From assembly GCF_036632915.2 (NCBI RefSeq), contig NZ_CP155552.1:930001-994000 (forward strand): a stretch of 64,000 nt of DNA, read 5' to 3'. This DNA is from Faecalibacterium taiwanense. Lineage in GTDB: Bacteria > Bacillota > Clostridia > Oscillospirales > Ruminococcaceae. Numbering within the stretch: the stretch's first letter is position 1; each line of letters starts with the position of its first letter. The notes under the pieces were generated by a model. That model searched no databases. It saw only the letters and a list, made by a program, of their open reading frames with translations, and was not told the origin of the DNA. This document shows, piece by piece, positions 1 through 8,972 of this stretch. Position numbers and translations under genes: made by a program.

Positions 1-1599
1 CGTCCCCGCCTTTTTCAACACCTGCTCCAATACAATAGGTGCCAATGACCGAAAGTCTGCGGGAGTGCTGACCGGACTATAATAAAGCCCATACTCAAAA
101 CAGATTTTACAGTCCGTTACCTTCCATCCATACACGCCTTGTTCCAGACCGTAGCGGATACCATCCAATACAGCGTTTTGAAAACTCTGATTCAAGTATC
201 CAACGGAAACTTTGCTCTCATACTGCACTCCGGTGCCAAGGGGGAGAGGGGTGACGGACAGCCCGATGGACGCCCAGAATGGATTGGGCGGCACTTCGAT
301 ATGAATGGTGTGACTTACCGCTTTCAATGGCCTCTCCATATAGATGACGGTAGGTTCTTTTGCAGTTGTGTTGAGCTGATATTTTTCCACCAGAAGATCA
401 GAGATAATTTCCAATTGTACCCGGCCCAAAAAGGAGAGAATGATCTCATGGGTCACAGCGTCTACTTCATAGCGCAGAAGCGGGTCGGTATCCGCAATTT
501 CTGTCAAGGCGTTTAACAAGCGTTCCCTCTGTTCTGGTTTCTCTGGTGCAATTGTTGTCCGCAGCAAAGGGAGAGGATTGTCGCTCCACGTTTCACGGGG
601 CAGCAGCAGTTTGTTTCCCAGCACATCATTCAGCCGCAAACTGTCGCAGGGTACAATGACGATCTCGCCCGCATGGGCAATCTCTGTTCGGACAATCTCA
701 CCCTTTGAGGGGATACGCATTTCCGTAATTTTCAGTTTTTCTTTCCCTGCCAAGGCTACGGAATCCCGCAAATGAAGCGTACCGCTATACAACCGCAGAT
801 AGGCAAGGCGTTGGCTCTGGTTTGCGTACTCAACTTTGAACACAGTTCCGCACAATTCAGAGCTGTTCTGCCCGGTGGGTGATTGGAATGTATCTGTGAC
901 CGCTTCAATGAGTTGTCGGATTCCCAAGTTTACCTTGGCACTGCCATGATAGACCGGAAACAGAGAGACGCTTTGGATTCTCCTGTTTTCCTCCCGCAGA
1001 AGTTCTTCTTTGTCCATTGGTTCTCCGGCAATATATTTCTCCAACAATTCATCACAGTCCGCAATCACGGTATCCCAATTCTCCAGCCCCATGTTTTCCA
1101 TGATGGATATATCCGGGGAAAGCTGCACGTTCTGCTTAATAATCATATTTGCGGAGAGCTTATCTCGGATAGACTGATACACACCTGGCAGGTCAATCCC
1201 GTCCTGGTCGATTTTGTTAATAAAGATAACAGTTGGGATTTTCATTACTTGCAGAGCATGAAACAGAATACGGGTCTGCGCCTGAACGCCGTCTTTTGCA
1301 GAAACAACCAAAATCGCTCCGTCAAGAATGGCAAGGGAGCGATAGACCTCCGCTAAGAAATCCATATGCCCAGGAGTATCCACAATGTTGACCTTACAAT
1401 CGTGCCACTGAAAGGAAGTGACCGCCGTTTGAATGGTGATTCCACGCTGCCGCTCTAAAAACATGGTGTCCGTTCTCGTTGTTCCCTGATCCACACTGCC
1501 GGGCGCCTCGATTGCTCCGCTGGTATATAACAGGCTCTCCGTCAAGGTCGTCTTACCTGCGTCTACATGAGCAAGAATGCCAATATTGATGATTTTCAT
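1..1599 (-). CDS. tet: Tetracycline resistance ribosomal protection protein (3' end cut by window)
   Basis: EF-G-like GTPase that binds the ribosome and releases tetracycline. The visible 533 residues begin [19 protein letters not shown], with the P-loop (AHVDAGKT), switch II (DTPGH) and the G4 motif NKID all intact, and run through the translation-factor domains; about 106 C-terminal residues are beyond the window edge (family length about 639). The start is supported by GGAGG seven bases upstream. From memory it resembles Tet(W) most, with some Tet(O)-like stretches, so a mosaic or variant allele is possible and I do not name the allele. It is cargo of the element that interrupts virD4. Expression is probably controlled by the leader/attenuator region upstream. 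Confidence 0.95.
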   Translation of the reverse strand, partial: MKIINIGILAHVDAGKTTLTESLLYTSGAIEAPGSVDQGTTRTDTMFLERQRGITIQTAVTSFQWHDCKVNIVDTPGHMDFLAEVYRSLAILDGAILVVSAKDGVQAQTRILFHALQVMKIPTVIFINKIDQDGIDLPGVYQSIRDKLSANMIIKQNVQLSPDISIMENMGLENWDTVIADCDELLEKYIAGEPMDKEELLREENRRIQSVSLFPVYHGSAKVNLGIRQLIEAVTDTFQSPTGQNSSELCGTVFKVEYANQSQRLAYLRLYSGTLHLRDSVALAGKEKLKITEMRIPSKGEIVRTEIAHAGEIVIVPCDSLRLNDVLGNKLLLPRETWSDNPLPLLRTTIAPEKPEQRERLLNALTEIADTDPLLRYEVDAVTHEIILSFLGRVQLEIISDLLVEKYQLNTTAKEPTVIYMERPLKAVSHTIHIEVPPNPFWASIGLSVTPLPLGTGVQYESKVSVGYLNQSFQNAVLDGIRYGLEQGVYGWKVTDCKICFEYGLYYSPVSTPADFRSLAPIVLEQVLKKAGT

Positions 1600-1633
1600 A
1601 TGATTGTCCTCCATACAAGGCCCAGAAGGGCGC

Positions 1634-1671
1634 AAAAATCCCCAGCGACAAATACTTTTACCGCTGGGGAT
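1634..1671 (-). terminator. tet attenuator hairpin
   Basis: On the minus strand ATCCCCAGCG pairs with CGCTGGGGAT around a 14-base loop and is followed by a T run. It lies 35 to 70 bases before the tet start, so it is an intrinsic terminator inside the 5' leader. This fits drug-sensitive attenuation as known for ribosomal protection genes. It overlaps an open frame that runs uninterrupted from an ATG at 1689 into the tet gene. Confidence 0.75.
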
Positions 1672-1746
1672 GATAGGTAGGACACACATGAAAACTGCGG
1701 CCAAGGCTGGCCGTTGTCTATCACGATATGAAATGAAAAGGCAAAA

Positions 1747-1832
1747 GTATTCTTAAATTGGGTACAAAAACCAAGCCCTCTCCTTGAGGACGTTTGTCTT
1801 TGTTCCCATTATCAAATTTTATTTAAGAATAC
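1747..1832 (-). promoter_or_regulatory. Long-range inverted repeat in the tet leader
   Basis: GTATTCTTAAAT at 1821-1832 (minus strand) is perfectly repeated in inverse at 1747-1758. The upstream arm is made of the last codons and stop of the 7-residue leader peptide. A ribosome stalled on or clearing the leader would therefore decide whether this 12-bp stem forms. A GGCCA/TGGCC hairpin follows closer to the gene (about 1700-1714). Confidence 0.65.
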
Positions 1833-1842
1833 CTTGCCGCAT
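1819..1842 (-). CDS. tet leader peptide MRQGILK
   Basis: Seven-codon ORF (ATG to TAA) with the strong site AAAGGAG upstream, just downstream of the tet promoter. Its last codons form one arm of the 12-bp inverted repeat that ends near 1747. This is the architecture of ribosome-mediated attenuation. Regulatory function is inferred from position and structure. Confidence 0.7.
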   Translation of the reverse strand: MRQGILK

Positions 1843-1874
1843 ATTGATAAACTCCTTTGCTTGGATTTTTTTAT

Positions 1875-1903
1875 AGTATAGCATATCAAATTCCCAAAAG
1901 CAA
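1875..1903 (-). promoter_or_regulatory. Promoter of tet leader and tet gene
   Basis: TATACT (1875-1880) and TTGCTT (1898-1903) on the minus strand are 17 bp apart. The transcript would begin about 35 bases before the leader peptide. Confidence 0.7.
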
Positions 1904-2035
1904 CCCTGTTAAGATAAATTTTTTCTGTCACTGCACCTCCATATCTCTCTCGTGTATACGCCATACGCAACTCTTTTCAAAAAGAAGTGGACGCGCTGGC
2001 AAAGCTGTGGTAGAATGAAACGAAAGAAGGTGAGG

Positions 2036-2980
2036 ATGGTGGAGCTCAAAACGACAATCGCCCAGGGACTGCACGTCACAGATGACAGCGCGGGTTATGA
2101 TGCCGCCTGTAAGCGTGTCCTGTCTGAAAAGGCAATCCTGGCGCGGATTATGAAGTCCTGCCTGGAAGAATACAAGGATTGCGATGTCAATGATATTGCC
2201 GAGAAGTACATTGAGGGCCAACCCCAGGTGTCCGCCGTCCCGGTGCTGCCGGACGAGGGTGGCACAGTCATCAGCGGCATGGACACCGAGGACAAATCGG
2301 TGCGCGAGGGGACAGTCACCTATGACATTCGCTTCCGCGCCATCGTTCCCGACTCCGAGGAACAAATTGCCCTCATCATCAACGTGGAGGCCCAGAACGA
2401 TTTTTACCCCGGCTATCCGCTGATAAAGCGTGGCATATACTACTGTTGCCGCATGATTTCTTCCCAGTACGGCAGGGAGTTCACTGGCTCCCATTATGAG
2501 AAAATCAAGAAGGTCTACTCCATCTGGATTTGCATGAAACCGCCGCAGTATCGAGAGAACACCATTACCCGGTATCGGCTGGTGGAAGAATATCTGGTCG
2601 GCGAGGGCAAAGAACCCATCAGGAATTATGATTTGCTGTCCATCATCATGCTGTGCCTTGGCGGGCCGGATGGGTCAAATTATGACGGCGTATTGCGGAT
2701 GCTGGATGTGCTTCTCTCCAACGAAACCAGCGAGGCGGAAAAGCGGAAAATTTTGCAGGACGATTACGACATTCAAATGACGCAGACAATGGAAAGGGAG
2801 GTGTCGGTCATGTGTAATTTGAGCAAGGGCGTTGAGGAAAAAGGCGTTGCTAAAGGTATCTTGTCCTCTATCAAAAACCTCATGGAAACGATGGGGCTGA
2901 CCATTGAACAGGCTATGGCGGCGCTGAAAGTCCCGGAGGGCGAACGTCAGAAATATATGGATTTGCTGGAACGGCAGTAA
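2036..2980 (+). CDS. Rpn/PD-(D/E)XK nuclease family transposase-like protein
   Basis: 314 residues of the Rpn (recombination-promoting nuclease) / PD-(D/E)XK transposase group that is scattered through Clostridia. The core YDIRFRAIVPD followed by ALIINVEAQND has the acidic residue and E-x-Q/K pattern of the nuclease fold; the C-terminus (EEKGVAKGILSSIKNLMETM) is the usual Rpn helical tail. The start at 2036 has AAGGTGAGG directly before it; an in-frame ATG at 2015 is an alternative. It lies between the tet gene and the recombinase, on the opposite strand to both, and is probably cargo of the tet element. A self-standing transposase role is doubtful: no inverted repeats are visible around it. 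Confidence 0.8.
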   Translation: MVELKTTIAQGLHVTDDSAGYDAACKRVLSEKAILARIMKSCLEEYKDCDVNDIAEKYIEGQPQVSAVPVLPDEGGTVISGMDTEDKSVREGTVTYDIRFRAIVPDSEEQIALIINVEAQNDFYPGYPLIKRGIYYCCRMISSQYGREFTGSHYEKIKKVYSIWICMKPPQYRENTITRYRLVEEYLVGEGKEPIRNYDLLSIIMLCLGGPDGSNYDGVLRMLDVLLSNETSEAEKRKILQDDYDIQMTQTMEREVSVMCNLSKGVEEKGVAKGILSSIKNLMETMGLTIEQAMAALKVPEGERQKYMDLLERQ

Positions 2981-3031
2981 TGACAAAAACGCCACGGACT
3001 ATCGTTGTCCCTGGCGTTTTCTGTATCTACG

Positions 3032-5391
3032 TTAGCTGACTTGAGCAGCTTCGGCTTCTGCCTGTTTCTTCCTGTGGTAGTTCTCCCGCCTCGCGGCAAG
3101 CATACGTTCATACCGGGCCTGGGCTTCGGGATCTCCGGCGGCAGCGTCCGCATACATTTTCTGACGGGACTTCTTTACCGCTTCTGACTGTTGCGCTCTC
3201 TGCTGCGCCAACTCTGCCGCCGCTACCGGGTCGGTTTCGGCGCGGGCTTTCAAATCCTGCAAAGCCGCCTTTTTCCGATTGCGATGGGCTTCCAGCCGTT
3301 CCGCTTCTTCTAGGGTGAGAGGCAAACCTGCCTCGGCACATCTGGCAAGTTCTTTCAACGTCCGCTGTTGGGGCTTCGGGGCTGTGCGGACTTCTGCCTG
3401 TCACGCCACGCTTTGTGCTGCTCGGCTTTCTTCTGGCGGTGCGCCGCAAGCCGCTCCGCTTCCTCCGGGGTGAGATCGGCTCCATCCAGCTTGGCGAGTT
3501 CCTTCAGTGAGCGTTTGCGAGGCTTCTCTGGCTGACTGGCCTTTTTCTTGTCGCGTTGCTTCTGCTGATAGGCCCGATTGCGCTCTAACCGCCGTTCTTC
3601 CTCCGCCTGTTCCTCCGGGGTCAACAGGCCCGCCCGCTTCCTCGCGGTAAACTCCCGGCGCTCCTGCTTGTACCTCTCATACCGAACCTGGGCAAGCACC
3701 TGGGAGCGTTCCTCTTTCTCTGCCTGTTCCTCCTGCTGGCGGCGTTCTTCCTCCTGCTCCATCGGGGTCACAATGTCGGCGGGAACCTCAAACGCGCCAA
3801 TGAAATTGAAATAGAAATCTAACCGCTGACGGCGCTGCTTTCCCCGTCCGTTGCCCTCATGGACAACGATTTTCTCGATAAACTCATTGAGAATGGGCGT
3901 AGTCAGTTCCGAAAAATCGGTGTACCGCTTGGCAAGGTCGATAAACTCCGTCATTCTCACCCGGTCGGCGTTCCAGTTGTCCAGCAAGCCCTGCCACTCC
4001 GTCATGGAGGCTTCCAGCGCGGCCTGTTCCTCGTCATACTCGGCAAGGAGACGGCTGAAATGCTTATCCGGCAGCTTGCCCGTGGCGTTGGCCTCGTACA
4101 GCTTCTTCACCAGTCCGTCCAGTTCGGCGTGGCGCTTCTTCGCCTGGACAATCTGTTTCCGGCAATCCTTGACTGCTTCCTCCTGGCGCAGACTGGATGC
4201 CTTTCGAACCCGCTGAACAAACTCCTGCTCGTTGTTGCGGACATACCAGCTTATCCGCTGGATGGCGGAGAGGATCGCCGCTTCCAGCTTTTGCGTGGCA
4301 ACATAGTGAATGGTGCAATCCTCCATAGGTGCCCGGTATCTGGAACAGGTGAAAGCATCGTCAATGTACTTGCCTTGGACAAGACTGTTGTGGTGGGTCA
4401 GCTTTGCGCCGCAGTCGGCACAGTAGAGCAGTCCGGTTAAACGGTTAGGGGCATTACTCCGCTTGGGTGTCCGGCGCTTGGTTTCCCGCAAACGCTGAAC
4501 ATTGTGCCACGTTTCTTCGTCAATGATGGCGGGGACGGCTCCCTCAAATACAAATTGTTCCTCTGGCATTGTCCTGCGGGTGCTTTTAGTCTTGTAGTTC
4601 TCACAGACAGTCTTGCCCAGCACCTTGCGCCCCAGGTACTCCGGCCTTTTAAGAATATAACCCAGGGTGGTGGCAGACCATGCGTAGGGGTCGCGGTAGC
4701 TGTTGGCTCGAACAGGACAGCCGATACGCTTCCAGTGTTCGGAAGGGATGGGGATTTGCTCGGCCCGCAGCGTTCGGGCGATGCCGTTGACGCTCTGACC
4801 GTCCATGACCATCTGAAAGATGCGGCGCACAACGGCGGCAGCTTCCTCGTCGATCACCCACTCGCCCTTTTCTTCTTTTGAGGCGAGATAGCCATAGGGG
4901 ACGGCCCCCGAACAGCGCAGGCCCTTTTCCATTCTGGACTTGAAAACGGTCTTGATTTTGCGGCTGGTGTCAGCAACGTACCACTCATTTATCACATCCC
5001 GGAAGATGGACATAATATCAAATCCATTGGCGGTGTCCAGGTTGTCATTGGCGGCGATAAAGCGGACGTTGTACTCGTCAAAGGTGCGTTTGAGCAAGCC
5101 GACCTCCACCACGTCACGGCCTATTCTGCTCTGGTCTTTGACAATGACGGTAGCCACATTTCCGGCCCGTATCTCGTCCACCATAGCGTCCAGGCCGGGC
5201 CGCTTGAAGGTCGTTCCCCGCACCCCGTCATCGGTGAAGTGGCGGACATTAGTGAAGCCATTTTTTCGGGCGTAGTCCTCCAGGATGCGCTTTTGATTTT
5301 CTACGGACACGCTCTCGTCAGACCGCCCATCGTCGTGAGATAACCTTTCGTACAATGCTGTGATTTTACCCTTTTGCTCCTGCTTCCTCAT
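3032..5391 (-). pseudogene. Large serine recombinase (TnpX/TndX-like), one frameshift near the C-terminus
   Basis: Site-specific recombinase likely to excise and insert the tet element. The first open part (3355-5391, 678 residues) has the resolvase domain with catalytic Ser18 in YERLSHDD, the recombinase domain, a zinc ribbon (LLYCADCGAKL with a later FTCSRY) and a long Lys/Arg/Glu-rich tail. It stops at TGA (3355), but the adjacent frame from 3358 continues for 108 residues with LKELARCAEAG and EEAERLEAHR, repeating the tail motif LKELAKLDGAD and EEAERLAAHR just before the stop. One extra T in CGTTGAAA would join both into about 787 residues. The domain needed for catalysis is intact, so it may still work. 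The start has AGGAGG nine bases upstream. Confidence 0.85.
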
Positions 5392-5436
5392 GTGTGTAAC
5401 CTCCTGTTTTGTATTTTCACGACCTTTCTATCCTTA

Positions 5437-5973
5437 TTATAGTGACCCTTTCGGGTCAGTGACCACATAGGAACTGTGCATCTGGAGAAGGTTTGGCTTC
5501 AACCAAAAGCGAGTTTTACCGGAACCCGAACCGCCGATAATCAGAACATTCTTATTTCGGGCATTGGCAGGATTCTTCGGGCGATTGCTCATCATCAGCC
5601 GCTCCGTTTTCGTCAGGATCACATTGTCCTCGAACTTTGGTGCAATAAACGGCTCAATATCTTTTGCCGTTCCCCAACGAGCAGAACCGTACTCAACATT
5701 GTGTCGGTACTTCTTTGCGTTTTTGCCTTTTAGATAGACAGCCAGCCGAAGTCCTGCGCCGCAGAGAATACCAATCAGCAAATCCAACGGGTGAAAGCTG
5801 GGAAACGGATTGTTCAGGGCTATCGGAAGGGCATGAAAAAAGCTGAGGATTTTCGCAGATGAATCTGCCCCCTCAGCCAATCTCCATGCTTCTCCTAAAT
5901 TCGTAGCGAACAACCCTACCAGAAAATACGGTAAATTCAGAATCAGGAGCTTTTTCATTTTTCTCTTATCCAT
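5437..5973 (-). pseudogene. virD4: VirD4/TraG-type coupling protein, truncated by element insertion
   Basis: N-terminal 178 residues of a type IV coupling protein, which normally has about 600 residues and links the relaxosome to the conjugation channel as a hexameric ATPase. Two membrane segments (about residues 7-24 and 60-78) precede YGSARWGTAKDI and the Walker A motif GGSGSGKTRF. The reading frame ends a few residues after VVTDPKGS, where homologues continue. The remaining part should lie left of the window, beyond the tet element. The start overlaps the pcfB stop (TGATG). The host conjugative element should be transfer-defective unless the insertion is precisely excised. Confidence 0.88.
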
Positions 5974-6455
5974 CACAGATCACGCTCCTGTTTCTTCTCT
6001 CGAACCTTCTTCGGAATCGCTGCGACAATTTCCTTGAACTTCTTCAGCTGCGCCAGAACGCTCGGCTTTTCATTCTTGGTTAATGCCCTTGCCTGATGTT
6101 CCTTGCAGATTGCATCCAAAGCATCTGCATCTTTAGAACGGACAAAAACAAGAAACCGGGGAGGATCAACGGACTTATCTTTTCTTACGGCAAAGTCCAC
6201 GCCATACTTCTTGGCGAGCTTTTCAAAATCACGGATACTCTCTTTGTCGATCTCAACATTCGTAGCACCCTGATTCTGTCCCAAAAGCTGTTTCACGGAT
6301 TGCTTTCCATGAACGGCAGGGTCTCGTGCCTTTTTCATCTTCACTTTTTCCCGGTGCTGCAAATACTTGCGGATACCGGCAATGATAGTGCGCCCCGTCA
6401 GCTTGGTTGTGCTGATCGCCAGGTTTACTGTTCTGTTTTCAACTTCTTCCTGCAT
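5973..6455 (-). CDS. PcfB family protein (DUF3801)
   Basis: 160 residues matching the PcfB/DUF3801 family that sits directly before virD4 in Tn1549-type conjugative elements and pCF10-like plasmids. Visible features are a basic N-terminal half (KYLQHREKVKMKKARDP) and the family-like stretch KESIRDFEKLAKKYGVDFAV with RFLVFVRSKDADAL. It is thought to help relaxosome docking. AGGAGG precedes the start by ten bases, and its stop overlaps the virD4 start. Confidence 0.8.
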   Translation of the reverse strand: MQEEVENRTVNLAISTTKLTGRTIIAGIRKYLQHREKVKMKKARDPAVHGKQSVKQLLGQNQGATNVEIDKESIRDFEKLAKKYGVDFAVRKDKSVDPPRFLVFVRSKDADALDAICKEHQARALTKNEKPSVLAQLKKFKEIVAAIPKKVREKKQERDL

Positions 6456-6491
6456 GATTCATCACCTCCTGCAAGCAGTAGAGTGAACAGA

Positions 6492-6803
6492 TTATCGTGC
6501 CATATCTCTGTGGTCGTAATACAGATTGCCCTTGGCAACTGCGGCATGGCTGATAATCTTGATATTGCCAGCTTTCTGGTTATCCAGAGCCTTCTGATAA
6601 CCCACATCGCTCAAATACAGGCGATTTCTTTCGCCTTTCCAACCGACAGGCGATTCATCGGTCAGCACATCGAAAATAATCATGTGCTTGGTGGCGTCAT
6701 CAAATCGTGCCAAGTCCATATAGGTATGTCCCTGGTACTCCTTGGCACCATCCTGAATCCGCTTTCGCTCCATCAGCTCTCCAATCGTCGAATTTCTTTG
6801 CAT
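6492..6803 (-). CDS. Conserved hypothetical protein of the conjugative element
   Basis: 103 residues beginning MQRNSTIGELMERKRI, chosen because AAGGAGG sits six bases upstream; an earlier in-frame start would overlap the preceding gene. It is soluble and mixed alpha/beta in appearance, with HTYMDLARFDDATKHMIIFD and a C-terminal NLYYDHRDMAR. I do not recognise a named domain. Position between the DpnD/PcfM-DUF3846 gene and pcfB suggests a transfer or maintenance accessory role. Confidence 0.6.
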   Translation of the reverse strand: MQRNSTIGELMERKRIQDGAKEYQGHTYMDLARFDDATKHMIIFDVLTDESPVGWKGERNRLYLSDVGYQKALDNQKAGNIKIISHAAVAKGNLYYDHRDMAR

Positions 6804-6813
6804 AAGAACCTCC

Positions 6814-7455
6814 TTACAGAACATCTCGGTCAGGGTTACTTTTGTGGGGAACCGAATCAGCTTTGACAGGTGCATCTTCTTTCTTCACCATGTCATCCGG
6901 CAGGGGAAGCGCCATAATGCTGCGCCCCATGCGTACAAAAGTCTCAGGCTGATGAAAGTGTTCCTCAAACTGCTTCATCAGTTCCGGGGACAGAGAACAA
7001 AAATCATCCTCGCCCAATCCCACAACCAGAAAATCACCGGCGATAATGTCATAAATATCGCCGTCATCATCACGCAGCGCACGGTTCAGTTCTTTGCCTA
7101 CGAGTTTACCTTCGTCGTGCATCACCAGTGCAACCGGCTCATTGAACGGATAAGTTGCCTCAATATCGCCACCTACGGCTTTCTGCAAATCCTCCAGCTC
7201 ACAGCCGATCTGCACAGCCTGCGGATACATGAACGGCTTTACCAGCAACACATTCATGGTATCTGCCTGTTCTTTCTGAACCTCCCGTTCCTCGGTCGTG
7301 CCGAACGCAACACCGGTAAAGTTTTCGGAGTCCAGAATGTACTCCGAATTGTAATAAGCGGCTCTAACCTGTTCCTCTGCCGCATCGTGAGATTCTGCTT
7401 GCACCGTAACCGTTTTCTCCAAGGTTTCGGTGATCTTCACATCGTATTCTTTCAA
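6814..7455 (-). CDS. DpnD/PcfM-like and DUF3846 fusion protein
   Basis: 213 residues in two parts. Residues 1-65 look like the DpnD/PcfM family (MKEYDVKITETLEKTVTVQA, EEQVRAAYYNSEYILDSENFTGV). Residues 68-160 look like DUF3846 (NVLLVKPFMYPQAVQIG, DLQKAVGGDIEATYPF, DDDGDIYDIIAGDFLVVGL). These are separate genes in many elements of this class; here they are one frame. The start codon is TTG with GGAGG nine bases upstream. Function unknown. Confidence 0.7.
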   Translation of the reverse strand: MKEYDVKITETLEKTVTVQAESHDAAEEQVRAAYYNSEYILDSENFTGVAFGTTEEREVQKEQADTMNVLLVKPFMYPQAVQIGCELEDLQKAVGGDIEATYPFNEPVALVMHDEGKLVGKELNRALRDDDGDIYDIIAGDFLVVGLGEDDFCSLSPELMKQFEEHFHQPETFVRMGRSIMALPLPDDMVKKEDAPVKADSVPHKSNPDRDVL

Positions 7456-7509
7456 GTTTCGATACCTCCGTTTCTTTGGAAATAAGAAAAGCGACCATCC
7501 ATGAACCTG

Positions 7510-8037
7510 TTACAGTTCATAAATAGTCGCATCCACATCGGCTAAAAGCTCGAACAAGCAAATATCGTCCAGTTCGCAAATCAGGGAACCCATGTCGAAG
7601 AAAATATCGTCCTCGCATTCCACCGTAGTAACCACGCTGCGGTGTTCGTTAAGACAAATGGCTTCTTCCTTGTCCATCGTGATCGTAGACATACAGGACA
7701 CCACATAGAATGTCATATCTTCTGCTAACCACAGCTCCTTGCTCTGAATCGTGCGAACTTTTTCATCGCCGCTCATATCTTCTACATAGGACAGAAGCCG
7801 CACGGCTCTGCTGTTCAGAAGTACCTTTCCCTGATAGTCGATACCCTCACCAGCAGAGGACAATACTCGATACTCGCTAATCATCTCGGCATTTTTCTGA
7901 AACGACTTTGCCAGAAGCGCAGGAGAAATATCATCGAACTCCTCACTGTAGTTTACGAGCATATCTACCATATAATCAGGATCGCAAAGGTCGTAGAGTT
8001 CTTCCAAAGCGCCCTGAATGTTTTTGGGTGTAAACAT
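7510..8037 (-). CDS. Hypothetical acidic protein of the conjugative element
   Basis: 175 residues, strongly acidic, no membrane segment or signal peptide. It begins MFTPKNIQGALEELYDLCDP and ends LADVDATIYEL. It lies nine bases after parB, so it is probably in the same transcript. I do not recognise a family. An accessory role or a protein-protein mimic is possible but unsupported. Confidence 0.6.
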   Translation of the reverse strand: MFTPKNIQGALEELYDLCDPDYMVDMLVNYSEEFDDISPALLAKSFQKNAEMISEYRVLSSAGEGIDYQGKVLLNSRAVRLLSYVEDMSGDEKVRTIQSKELWLAEDMTFYVVSCMSTITMDKEEAICLNEHRSVVTTVECEDDIFFDMGSLICELDDICLFELLADVDATIYEL

Positions 8038-8045
8038 TTTTTACC

Positions 8046-8972
8046 TTACCTTTCCATTGATTTTTCTCTTTTTTTCTGCCATTGCTCCAAAAGCTGAATG
8101 ATTTTATCCTCCATCTGCTTGTTGGTATAGGACTTCGGGAAGTATTTTCGCAACGAATCCGTTTTGAAGGTTACTCTGTCCAGCTCTCCCTTCTTGATTT
8201 CATTCATAATCTCGCACATCGCATCCAGCGTACACTCGCCCTCCTGTGCGAGCTTTTTAATTCGCTGTGCTTGCGAAAGGGAAGGAGCTGCTTGAGCATA
8301 ATCCATTGCAGAAAGAAAATCCTTCTGTTCTTCACTTGCCAGATAGGAAAGCTCCACCGCAGGATTGAATTTGATCTGACCCGTATCTACCATATCCAGC
8401 AGTTCCGGAATCAGTTCGGTCAGACGGATATAACGGTGTACCTGATTTCTGCTTTCTCCTGCCTCCTGACCGACTATATCCATTGCCTGCAACTTCATCC
8501 CAACTTGGGATGAAGTTAAATCGGTGCGTTGACCTTGATGTTTAATCGCATCCAGCTTCATCTTATAAGCAAATGCTCTTTCACTCGGCAGGATACTCTC
8601 CCTCTGCAAATTCGCATCAACCATCAAAATAATGGCTGCATCATCGTCCAGGTCACGAACAATCGCAGGCATGGTTTCCTTACCCGCAAGCTCCGATGCC
8701 CGGTGCCGCCTGTGACCAGAAACGATTTCATAACCACCGTCGGGGTCAGGACGGACAATCGCAGGAGTGAGAACTCCGAAATCTCGGACGCTCTCTGCCG
8801 TTTTCATCATTTCTTCATCATCAACCACACGGAAGGGGTGTCCCTCAAAGGGGTGTAGCTCAGAAAGCGGAATTTCCTGCACACGCTCCTGCTGGGCTTC
8901 AGCTCTGGATTGATCGGTGGAGAAAATATCATCGTACCCCTTCAAGCTGATGTTTGCGCCTTTTTTCTGCAT
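8046..8972 (-). CDS. parB: ParB/Spo0J-type partition protein
   Basis: 308 residues. The N-terminal ParB nuclease-like domain shows IPLSELHPFEGHPFRVVDD, the GVLTPAIVRP motif and YEIVSGHRRHRASELAG (ParB box II, CTP binding). A helix-turn-helix middle region follows (ESRNQVHRYIRLTELIPELL). The start has GAAGGAGG upstream and overlaps the parA 3' end by 44 bases, indicating coupled translation. It works with ParA and a parS-like site to keep the excised circular form of the element. Confidence 0.93.
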   Translation of the reverse strand: MQKKGANISLKGYDDIFSTDQSRAEAQQERVQEIPLSELHPFEGHPFRVVDDEEMMKTAESVRDFGVLTPAIVRPDPDGGYEIVSGHRRHRASELAGKETMPAIVRDLDDDAAIILMVDANLQRESILPSERAFAYKMKLDAIKHQGQRTDLTSSQVGMKLQAMDIVGQEAGESRNQVHRYIRLTELIPELLDMVDTGQIKFNPAVELSYLASEEQKDFLSAMDYAQAAPSLSQAQRIKKLAQEGECTLDAMCEIMNEIKKGELDRVTFKTDSLRKYFPKSYTNKQMEDKIIQLLEQWQKKREKSMER

